Source of the DNA: an uncultured Alistipes sp.
Lineage (GTDB): Bacteria > Bacteroidota > Bacteroidia > Bacteroidales > Rikenellaceae
Assembly (NCBI GenBank): GCA_947174575.1
Contig: CAMWJM010000092.1
Location: 1 to 5,657, forward strand
DNA: 5,657 bases
Reading direction: 5' to 3'
Positions 1 to 5,190 of this stretch are shown here, one piece after another. Under the pieces are notes generated by a model that saw nothing but the letters and a program-made list of their open reading frames with translations, was not told the origin of the DNA and searched no databases. The translations under genes and the position numbers were made by a program. Position 1 is the first letter of the stretch, and each line of letters opens with the position of its first letter.

Positions 1-565
1 AACCCGAAGCCCCCGAAGCCAGGGTATAGCGGAAATCGTTGGCCGGCCGCCCCACCCGGTTCTGCTTGGCGAGCCGCAGCTCGTAGTCGGGGCCGATGCG
101 CTCGTATTCGTCGTAGAAAGGCGAAGCGAGCTGCGCTTCGAGCACGGGGATGTAGAACTCGTCGTTGCGCAGCGGCGAATTGGGGTCGGCCACCACCTGC
201 GAAGCGAGCCACACGAAATAGTCCAGCATGGGCCGCGACGCCGAAGCCCGCTGCATGAGCGCCTGCATGGGCGCGGGGTCGGCGGGACGGTCGGAAAGGA
301 CGGCGACGAACTGCGCATAGGCGTCGAGCATCCGCGAGCTGTCGGCCCGACCAATGAACAGCGTGTCGCCGAAGTCGAAGCGATCCCAATAGTGCTCGCG
401 CAAGAAATCGCGTTTCTCGTCGGGCGAGAGCGCCGCCGGAGGAATGGGCGGCAGAAACACCTGCTGCCGGGCTGCGGGCTGCGCCTGCGAACCGGACGAC
501 GCAGTGCGCTGCCCGCACGACACCAACGCCGACAAGGCGAAAACGAAACAAAGCGAACGGAACAT
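1..565 (-). CDS. DUF5106-containing lipoprotein, probable thioredoxin-fold protein (3' end outside window)
   Basis: The 188 visible residues start at the ATG whose complement is at 563-565. They open with a short lipoprotein signal peptide: Arg3, a hydrophobic stretch (4-16) and the lipobox LVSC, with Cys17 as the likely lipidated residue. A Ser/Gln/Ala-rich linker (about 20-36) follows. Residues 37-175 resemble the DUF5106 domain of Bacteroidales proteins, with landmarks FLPPIPP (37-43), HYWDRFDFGDT (58-68), DPNSPLRNDEFYIP (127-140) and RPANDFRYTLASG (173-185). From memory of the family, this domain normally precedes an AhpC/TSA-type thioredoxin fold, which would lie beyond the left edge, so no redox cysteines can be checked. 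Cys17 is not followed by an acidic surface-export signal, so a periplasm-facing location is more likely than the cell surface. A role in periplasmic redox or stress is inference only. A promoter-like site lies just upstream (584-614). The gene is divergent from the MATE transporter. Confidence 0.85.
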   Translation of the reverse strand, partial: MFRSLCFVFALSALVSCGQRTASSGSQAQPAARQQVFLPPIPPAALSPDEKRDFLREHYWDRFDFGDTLFIGRADSSRMLDAYAQFVAVLSDRPADPAPMQALMQRASASRPMLDYFVWLASQVVADPNSPLRNDEFYIPVLEAQLASPFYDEYERIGPDYELRLAKQNRVGRPANDFRYTLASGASG

Positions 566-583
566 GGCTGCTTGAATTTGACG

Positions 584-614
584 TAAAGATAGAGCGAAAA
601 AACAGCAAATCAAA
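584..614 (-). promoter_or_regulatory. Putative Bacteroidetes-type promoter for the DUF5106 lipoprotein gene
   Basis: Read on the minus strand, TTTG (614-611) is followed after 19 bases by TATCTTTA (591-584). This matches the Bacteroidetes sigma-ABfr pattern of a -33 TTTG and a -7 TAnnTTTG, with only the last base of the -7 box off consensus and normal spacing. Transcription would start near 577, leaving a leader of only about 10-15 bases before the ATG at 565. A second TTTG (609-606) has a less favourable spacing. Prediction from pattern only. Confidence 0.5.
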
Positions 615-632
615 ACACGAACGACATTTTTC

Positions 633-673
633 GGGCCGGAAAGCGAAGAGGTCATTTCCGCGTGCTCCGGCCC
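633..673. promoter_or_regulatory. Inverted repeat in the divergent intergenic region (operator or hairpin)
   Basis: GGGCCGGA (633-640) and TCCGGCCC (666-673) are perfect 8-base inverted complements separated by 25 bases. Inside them GCG (643-645) can pair with CGC (659-661). On the plus strand the dyad is followed by CTTTTATTT, which is terminator-like, but no plus-strand gene lies upstream to be terminated. Its right arm directly abuts the putative -33 element of the MATE promoter. It may therefore be a regulator-binding dyad, or a leader hairpin if transcription of the MATE gene starts further upstream. The inverted repeat is seen directly; the role is not known. Confidence 0.4.
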
Positions 674-674
674 C

Positions 675-705
675 TTTTATTTCTCGTGCATTATTTCTAT
701 TTTTG
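675..705 (+). promoter_or_regulatory. Putative Bacteroidetes-type promoter for the MATE transporter
   Basis: TATTTTTG (698-705) matches the Bacteroidetes -7 consensus TAnnTTTG at every defined base. A weak -33 element, TTTT (675-678), lies 19 bases upstream. If used, transcription would start at about 710-713, which puts the ATG at 714 at or within a few bases of the 5' end of the message. That would mean an almost leaderless mRNA, or initiation at the in-frame ATG at 720. Pattern-based prediction. Confidence 0.45.
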
Positions 706-713
706 CCGTCGCT

Positions 714-2036
714 ATGAAGATGAATCGCGAAATCATGCGCATCGCGCTGCCCAATATGGTGTCGAACATCACCGTGCCGCTCATGGGCATCGTGTCGACG
801 GCCATAGCGGGCCATTGGGGCGCCGACTCGGCGGCCACGATCGGCGCTCTGGCCATAGGGGTGTCGATCTTCAACTTCATCTACTGGAACTGCTCGTTCG
901 TGCGCATGGGCACCAGCGGCCTTACGGCCCAGGCCTACGGCGCAGGCGACCTGCGCGAATGCACCTACATGCTGGCCCGAGCGCTGCTGGTGGCCGCGGC
1001 GATGGGTCTGTTGATGGTGGCGCTGCAATGGCCCGTGGGCGAACTGGCGCTCTGGGCGATGAACGGCGGCGAGATGACGCGCGACTACTTCTATGCCCGC
1101 ATCTGGGCCGTGCCGGCGGGCATCATGCTCTTCGGGTTCAACGGCTGGTTCACGGGCATGCAGAACGCCGTGATTCCCATGTGCACGGCCATCGCGGTCA
1201 ACACGGTGCATATTCTGTGCAGCCTGTGGTTCGCGTTCGGCATGGACATGGGCATCGTGGGCATAGCCTATGCCTCGGTGCTGGCCCAATGGTGCGGCGT
1301 GGCGCTGTCGGCGCTGCTGCTGGCGGTGCGCTACGGCAAGACGCTGACCCGCATCGACTGGTCGCAGGTACTGGACATGCGGCCGCTGAAACAGTTCTTT
1401 CTGATCAACCGCGACATCATGCTGCGCACGCTCTGCATCGTGGCGGTCTACACCTTCTTCACGGGCGCCTCGGCCCGCATGGACGACCCGGCGCTGCTGG
1501 CCGTGAACACGCTGCTGCTGCAACTCTTCACCCTGTTTTCCTATCTGAACGACGGCTTCGCCTATGCGGCCGAAGCACTCACGGGCCGCTTCATCGGCGC
1601 CCGCGACGCCCGATCGCTCCGCTCGTGCATGCGCCGCTGCATATTCTGGGGCACAATGGTGTCGGTGGCGTTCGTGGGGATCTATTTGGCAGGTTGGCGC
1701 GATCTGGTGACGCTGTTCGTCGACCGCACGGCTCCCGACGCCGCGACGATCGTGGCGCTGGCGGAACGCTACATCGGGTGGATCATCGTGATCCCGATCG
1801 CCAGCGCCATGCCGTTCATCATGGACGGCATCATGGTGGGTGCGACCGAAACGCGCGTGATGCGCGACTCGATGTTTCTGGCCACGGCGGCCTATTTCGC
1901 GATCTACTATGCCGGCTACCCGCTGATCGGCAACAACGCGCTATGGCTGGCGTTCATGCTCTACATGTTCCTGCGCGGCGTGCTGCAATACGGCATGACG
2001 GGCCGACTGAAGACAATAGAGCGAAAAGCGGAGTAA
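714..2036 (+). CDS. MATE family multidrug/toxin efflux transporter, DinF-like subfamily
   Basis: This 440-residue inner-membrane protein has the length and about 12 hydrophobic segments expected of MATE exporters, which expel cationic drugs or metabolites in exchange for H+ or Na+. DinF-type landmarks run along its whole length: ALPNMVSNITVPLMGIVSTA (11-30), a GLTAQAYGAGD stretch (69-79), INRDIMLRTL (231-240), LNDGFAYAAEALTGRFIGA (278-296), MDGIMVGATETRVMRDSMF (370-388) and GNNALWLAFMLYMFLRG (406-422). These resemble E. coli DinF closely, from memory. Asp280 and Glu287 in the seventh-helix region are acidic membrane residues of the kind used for ion coupling. The start could be 714 or the in-frame ATG at 720; the one at 735 leaves too little before the first helix. 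No clear Shine-Dalgarno is present, as is common in Bacteroidetes. The substrate cannot be read from the sequence. The gene stands alone, divergent from the lipoprotein and convergent with GH43. Confidence 0.93.
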   Translation: MKMNREIMRIALPNMVSNITVPLMGIVSTAIAGHWGADSAATIGALAIGVSIFNFIYWNCSFVRMGTSGLTAQAYGAGDLRECTYMLARALLVAAAMGLLMVALQWPVGELALWAMNGGEMTRDYFYARIWAVPAGIMLFGFNGWFTGMQNAVIPMCTAIAVNTVHILCSLWFAFGMDMGIVGIAYASVLAQWCGVALSALLLAVRYGKTLTRIDWSQVLDMRPLKQFFLINRDIMLRTLCIVAVYTFFTGASARMDDPALLAVNTLLLQLFTLFSYLNDGFAYAAEALTGRFIGARDARSLRSCMRRCIFWGTMVSVAFVGIYLAGWRDLVTLFVDRTAPDAATIVALAERYIGWIIVIPIASAMPFIMDGIMVGATETRVMRDSMFLATAAYFAIYYAGYPLIGNNALWLAFMLYMFLRGVLQYGMTGRLKTIERKAE

Positions 2037-2067
2037 TTCACAATTCACAATTCACAATTCACAATTC
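2036..2067. repeat. Heptamer tandem repeat ATTCACA, about 4.6 copies
   Basis: Four exact copies of ATTCACA (2036-2063) are followed by a partial fifth (ATTC, 2064-2067). The first base of the array is the last base of the TAA stop of the MATE gene, so copy-number change would alter only the downstream spacer. Short AT-rich tandem arrays like this occur between genes in Bacteroidales; no function is evident. Confidence 0.9.
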
Positions 2068-2099
2068 TAAAAATTTCGCGGCTCGGCGCAAACACAATA

Positions 2100-2127
2100 A
2101 TCCCCGTCTCTTGCAGGAGACGGGGAT
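2100..2127. terminator. Hairpin between convergent genes, probable terminator
   Basis: TCCCCGTCTC (2101-2110) and GAGACGGGGA (2117-2126) form a perfect 10-base-pair stem, extended to 11 by A2100 and T2127, with the six-base loop TTGCAG. The plus strand continues ATATTTG and the minus strand TTATTGTGTTTG, so both sides are T-rich but lack a clean T run. It lies 63 bases after the MATE stop and 78 bases after the GH43 stop, so it could end transcription from both directions. Confidence 0.65.
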
Positions 2128-2156
2128 ATTTGATGTGCAGACAAACATACGAGCGA

Positions 2157-2186
2157 ACGGCCCTGCCCGCATTCGAGCAGGGCCGT
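2157..2186 (-). terminator. Second hairpin, probable terminator of the GH43 transcript
   Basis: ACGGCCCTGC (2157-2166) and GCAGGGCCGT (2177-2186) form a perfect 10-base-pair GC-rich stem with a 10-base loop. It starts 19 bases after the GH43 stop codon on the minus strand. The following minus-strand sequence (TTCGCTCGTATGTTTG) is only moderately T-rich, so termination strength is uncertain. It could instead protect the 3' end of the message. Confidence 0.5.
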
Positions 2187-2205
2187 CGTACGATCCGTCC
2201 GGTAA

Positions 2206-3849
2206 TTATTTCGAAGTACGGAACCAGTCGATGTCGATCCAGCCGGCATCGTTTTTCCGCATTTCAGCATCGGCGAAATAGCCGATCTTGGCGCCGATCC
2301 AATGACCGGCTTCGGCCGTGAAAGCATCGCCCAGCTCGCGGAAACGCTTACCGTCGGTGCTGTACGAGAAGCGGCACACGAGGCGCGGCGTACCGTCGGC
2401 GTTCCATTTCTGCTCGAAGCGGCAGCGGAACCACACGTCGACCGGCTCGCCCGCAGCGGCGAACTCCGCCGTAGCGTCGAGGGTCTCGGGCGAACCCTTC
2501 TTCATGGCACGCTTGCAGGTGGTACGCTCGACGACGAGCTTGCCGTCGACATAGCGCAGGCCGATCGTGGCGTAGTCGTGGCCCATGACGATCAAACCGG
2601 CCCGATCGCCCTCGTAGGAGGGATGGAAACGCAATTTGGTCGTGGCGGTATAAGTCGGTGCATTGATCTTCTGCAACAGCAGGTTGCCGTTGTCGGAGAG
2701 GTTGCGCCACCCCTCGGGACGAGCGTGGCAATAGAGGCGCAGTTCGCCGGTGGAGGGGTTGGGGAAATACCAACCGAATTGGGGATTGGCATGCCACTGC
2801 CACTGCAGCCCCAGCTTGCGGCTGTCGAATTCGTCGCTGTCGGCCGGGGTCTTGATGGCGCTCTTGACGTGCGAAGCGGGCTTCTTGTAGGTATCGACCG
2901 GCTCGCCGATGCCGTCGCCGTTGCGGTCGACACCGATGATGCACCAGTCGTCGTCGCTCCACGTCACGGGCTGCAGGTGAGCCACACGACCGTAGGCGTA
3001 CATGTCTACGAAATGGAGGAACCACGAATTGCCCTCGACGTCGTCGACCCAGCCGCCCTGGTGCGGGCCGGGCGTCTTGGTGTTGCCCTGGTGCAGCACC
3101 ACGCGGCACTCGTAAGGCCCCCACGGCGACTCGGAGCGCAGCACGATCTGCCACCCGGGTTTCACGCCGCCGGCAGGAGCGAAGACATAATAGTAGCCGT
3201 TGCGCTTGTAGAACTTCGGCCCCTCGACCGTAGGATGATCGCCGTGACCGTCGAAGATCATGACGTCCTCGCCGATGAGGCGCTCGCCGTCGGGCGTCAT
3301 CTCGCTGACGCTCAACACGCTCTTAAGCCCGGCGCACGAACCGGCCCAGCCGTGGACGAGGTAGGCCTTGCCGTCGTCGTCCCACAAGGGGCAGGTGTCG
3401 ATGACGCCCTCGACCTCCTTGACCAAGAGCGGTTCCGTCCACTCGCCGCGCGGATCCTGTGCCTTGGTCATGTAGACGCCGACGTAGGGGTTGCCCCAAT
3501 AGATGTAGTACCAGCCGTCGTGATAGCGGATAGCCGGTGCCCAGACACCCTCGCCGTGCTGCGGCTTGTCGAAATGGTCATAGGGCGGCTGTGCGGCGAA
3601 AACGGTGTTGACGATCTCCCAGTTGACGAGATCGGTCGAATGGAGAATCTGCAGACCCGGCACGCAGTTGAACGACGAAGCGGTCATCCAGAAATCGTCG
3701 CCCACGCGCGTGACATCGGGGTCGGAATAGTCGGCATAGAGCACGGGATTCTTATATTTCCCGTTGCCCAGATCGGGCGTCCAGACCGTCTGGGCCGAAA
3801 GCGTAGCGGCCGCGAAGAGGCCGAAAAATAAAAAAAGTGTTTTTTTCAT
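2206..3849 (-). CDS. Secreted glycoside hydrolase family 43 (xylosidase/arabinofuranosidase type)
   Basis: This 547-residue protein has a signal peptide (1-19, probable cleavage TLSA/Q). A five-bladed propeller-type GH43 catalytic domain covers about 30-320, and a beta-sandwich C-terminal domain resembling the GH43 C2 module covers about 333-545. The expected catalytic triad is visible: general base Asp43 in YSDPD, pKa-modulating Asp151 in IDTCPLWDDDG, and general acid Glu209 in VEGPKFY. GPHQGG (261-266) supplies the conserved central histidine, His263. The stretch DRNGDGIGEP (308-317) looks like a calcium-type loop and recurs in related GH43 enzymes. The family removes arabinose, xylose or related sugars from plant polysaccharide side chains. 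The sequence style suggests subfamily 10 or 12, but this cannot be fixed by eye. The gene starts 9 bases after the pectin methylesterase stop, so the two are almost surely cotranscribed and a pectin side chain is a likely target. A7 and T7 runs flank the first codons. Confidence 0.93.
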   Translation of the reverse strand: MKKTLFLFFGLFAAATLSAQTVWTPDLGNGKYKNPVLYADYSDPDVTRVGDDFWMTASSFNCVPGLQILHSTDLVNWEIVNTVFAAQPPYDHFDKPQHGEGVWAPAIRYHDGWYYIYWGNPYVGVYMTKAQDPRGEWTEPLLVKEVEGVIDTCPLWDDDGKAYLVHGWAGSCAGLKSVLSVSEMTPDGERLIGEDVMIFDGHGDHPTVEGPKFYKRNGYYYVFAPAGGVKPGWQIVLRSESPWGPYECRVVLHQGNTKTPGPHQGGWVDDVEGNSWFLHFVDMYAYGRVAHLQPVTWSDDDWCIIGVDRNGDGIGEPVDTYKKPASHVKSAIKTPADSDEFDSRKLGLQWQWHANPQFGWYFPNPSTGELRLYCHARPEGWRNLSDNGNLLLQKINAPTYTATTKLRFHPSYEGDRAGLIVMGHDYATIGLRYVDGKLVVERTTCKRAMKKGSPETLDATAEFAAAGEPVDVWFRCRFEQKWNADGTPRLVCRFSYSTDGKRFRELGDAFTAEAGHWIGAKIGYFADAEMRKNDAGWIDIDWFRTSK

Positions 3850-3858
3850 AGGTCGAAA

Positions 3859-4950
3859 TCAGTTTATCGGCTTTGAAGAATGTCGGAAACGTTCGATCTT
3901 CCGCCGGTTTTCGGAGAGACGGCCGATCGAGAAATCGAAAGCATGATCCGCAGCGTGGTACTGCAGGCCCAGAAAAGTGGTATCGCACAAGTTCCAGTCA
4001 TCGTGGAACTGTTCCGATCCGGTCTTTTTGGCAAAAACCTGCTCGAGATCGGTATGCTCGACGGCCTGCTCCAATGTCAGTTCGTGCGACCACGCGACGC
4101 GACCGCTGCGGTCGGCCCCCGGTCCCGTACACCCCCACTCGGCGTAGAACGACGTACGCTCGCGGGCAGGATCGCGCCAGTTGTGCCACCCCTCGGGACG
4201 AATGGCGGCGGGCAATTCGCAACAGATCCACACGGTGCGGGCTGTGGATTTCCACGGACGCCCGAGGTAGAGTTTCTTTACGCCTTCGGCCGCTGTGACG
4301 CAACAAGAATCGAAGATGTAACCGAACCTGTTGCGCTCGGTGGTGGATGCGGCGGTGATGTAACTGTCGGCCTTGCAATGGATCGAACAATGTCGGAAAT
4401 AGACGATCGAGGGGCCGAAGATGAAGTCGGTGGTTCCCTCGATATAGGTATCGATGACATACACGCGCGAGACGTAGCCTTTGGTGAAGAAGGTGTCCTG
4501 GTCGCCGACGAGGCGGCAGCGGTCGATCCAGATGCGGTCGCCGCGCGTTTCGAGCGCCACGGCCTGCCCTACCCTACCGGCATCGTTCTCGACGGTGAGT
4601 CCGGCCAGGTAGACCTCGTCGGCCTGGATCGACATGGTATAGGAATCGTAGGTGGTCATCTCATAGCCGTCGACGACCTTGCCCGAGAAGTCGTTCCACA
4701 CGATGCGGGCGCCATAGCCGAGAATAGCTACTTTGTCCTTGTAGACGTCGAGCGTGACTTTCTCGCGATAGACACCGGGCATGATGCGCACGGTGCGCCA
4801 CGCAGCGGGTTTCGAGGGCAAGGCATCGAAGCACGCCTGTACGGACGCGAAGTCGCCGCCGCCGTTGCAATCGACGACGTAGAGACTTTTCTCCTGCGCG
4901 TGGGCAAAGCAGGCACCCAGCAAGGCGAAAAACAAAAATAGTTTTTTCAC
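3859..4950 (-). CDS. Secreted pectin methylesterase (pectinesterase), carbohydrate esterase family 8
   Basis: This 363-residue enzyme hydrolyses methyl esters of homogalacturonan, exposing galacturonate to lyases and hydrolases. All CE8 signatures are present: PGVYREKV (58-65), GQAVAL (128-133), GDQDTFF (149-155), GTTDFIFG (172-179) and LGRPW (229-233). By comparison with Erwinia PemA, Asp152 is the acid/base and Asp175 the nucleophile, with Gln129, Gln151, Arg231 and Trp233 lining the site. The signal peptide (1-18) probably ends at AHA/Q; LGAC (11-14) is a weak alternative lipobox. The start is GTG (complement at 4948-4950): no ATG lies between it and an upstream in-frame stop, and AAGGA (4966-4962) sits 11 bases before it. 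The usual family C terminus falls near DDWN (317-320), yet the frame continues for 43 more residues, basic near the end, to 9 bases before GH43. That tail may be a readthrough product of an old spacer. Confidence 0.93.
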   Translation of the reverse strand: MKKLFLFFALLGACFAHAQEKSLYVVDCNGGGDFASVQACFDALPSKPAAWRTVRIMPGVYREKVTLDVYKDKVAILGYGARIVWNDFSGKVVDGYEMTTYDSYTMSIQADEVYLAGLTVENDAGRVGQAVALETRGDRIWIDRCRLVGDQDTFFTKGYVSRVYVIDTYIEGTTDFIFGPSIVYFRHCSIHCKADSYITAASTTERNRFGYIFDSCCVTAAEGVKKLYLGRPWKSTARTVWICCELPAAIRPEGWHNWRDPARERTSFYAEWGCTGPGADRSGRVAWSHELTLEQAVEHTDLEQVFAKKTGSEQFHDDWNLCDTTFLGLQYHAADHAFDFSIGRLSENRRKIERFRHSSKPIN

Positions 4951-4980
4951 TTCTTTACGTTTCCTTATAGGTTATTCGCA

Positions 4981-5190
4981 GGTTCTTTTTCCACCTTTTG
5001 ATGGCAAAAGGTGGAGCCGAAACCACCCGAAATTGCCTCCGCCTGCTCGAAACGGCCTAACGCTGGCTTCGGGCGACTGACGCGGGTTTGATAAACAAAC
5101 CGTCCCCTCCGCCGGGCGCTTTTAGTCCGTTTCTCGCTGACGGCTCCGGCATCGATTCGGGAGTCGGATTTTTAATTCTTAATTTTTCAT
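4981..5190. repeat. Repeat-like non-coding block between uxaA and the CE8 gene
   Basis: The 240-base gap 4951-5190 holds no supported gene. It contains a perfect 10-base-pair hairpin, CCACCTTTTG (4991-5000) with CAAAAGGTGG (5005-5014) and loop ATGG, enlarged imperfectly by GGTTC (4981-4985) and GAAACC (5019-5024). Next come a small hairpin GGTTTG-ATAAA-CAAACC (5085-5101) and an imperfect one, CGGCTCC (5141-5147) with GGAGTCG (5160-5166). The block ends in an AT-rich tract (about 5168-5190) made of AATTCTTAATTTTT-like words. This arrangement resembles interspersed intergenic elements of Bacteroidales, but copies elsewhere cannot be seen here. No transposase or target duplication is visible. 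I found no good TTTG/TAnnTTTG promoter for CE8 on the minus strand, so CE8 may be transcribed from the uxaA side or from an unrecognised site. Confidence 0.45.

Noticed and set aside
2036..2067. Heptamer array considered as a CRISPR array or integration site
   Set aside because: Units are contiguous 7-mers without spacers, and no tRNA, integrase or cas gene is present in the window.
662..2281. 539-codon open frame overlapping the MATE gene in another plus-strand frame
   Set aside because: Its product is dominated by His, Arg and Gly with no recognisable domain, while the overlapping frame encodes a full MATE protein. Long alternative frames are expected in GC-rich DNA.
2302..3831. 509-codon open frame antisense to GH43
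   Set aside because: Low-complexity Val/Asp/Ala/Arg-rich translation without domains; a shadow of the GC-rich GH43 gene, whose catalytic motifs are intact.
3752..3988. Minus-strand frame bridging the CE8-GH43 junction
   Set aside because: It overlaps the end of CE8 and the signal peptide of GH43 in another frame, with no domain and no sign of independent expression.
3880..4941. 353-codon open frame antisense to the CE8 gene
   Set aside because: No recognisable motif, and the opposite strand carries every CE8 signature; a compositional shadow.
4991..5014. Strong hairpin considered as the rho-independent terminator of uxaA
   Set aside because: On the minus strand the stem is followed by AAAAAG rather than a T run, and it lies 176 bases after the uxaA stop; a terminator role is not supported.
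5057..5155. Short minus-strand reading frame in the uxaA-CE8 gap (MPEPSARNGLKAPGG and onward)
   Set aside because: No promoter or ribosome-binding signal, no known domain, and it lies in the repeat-like block; more likely an incidental frame of a repeated sequence.
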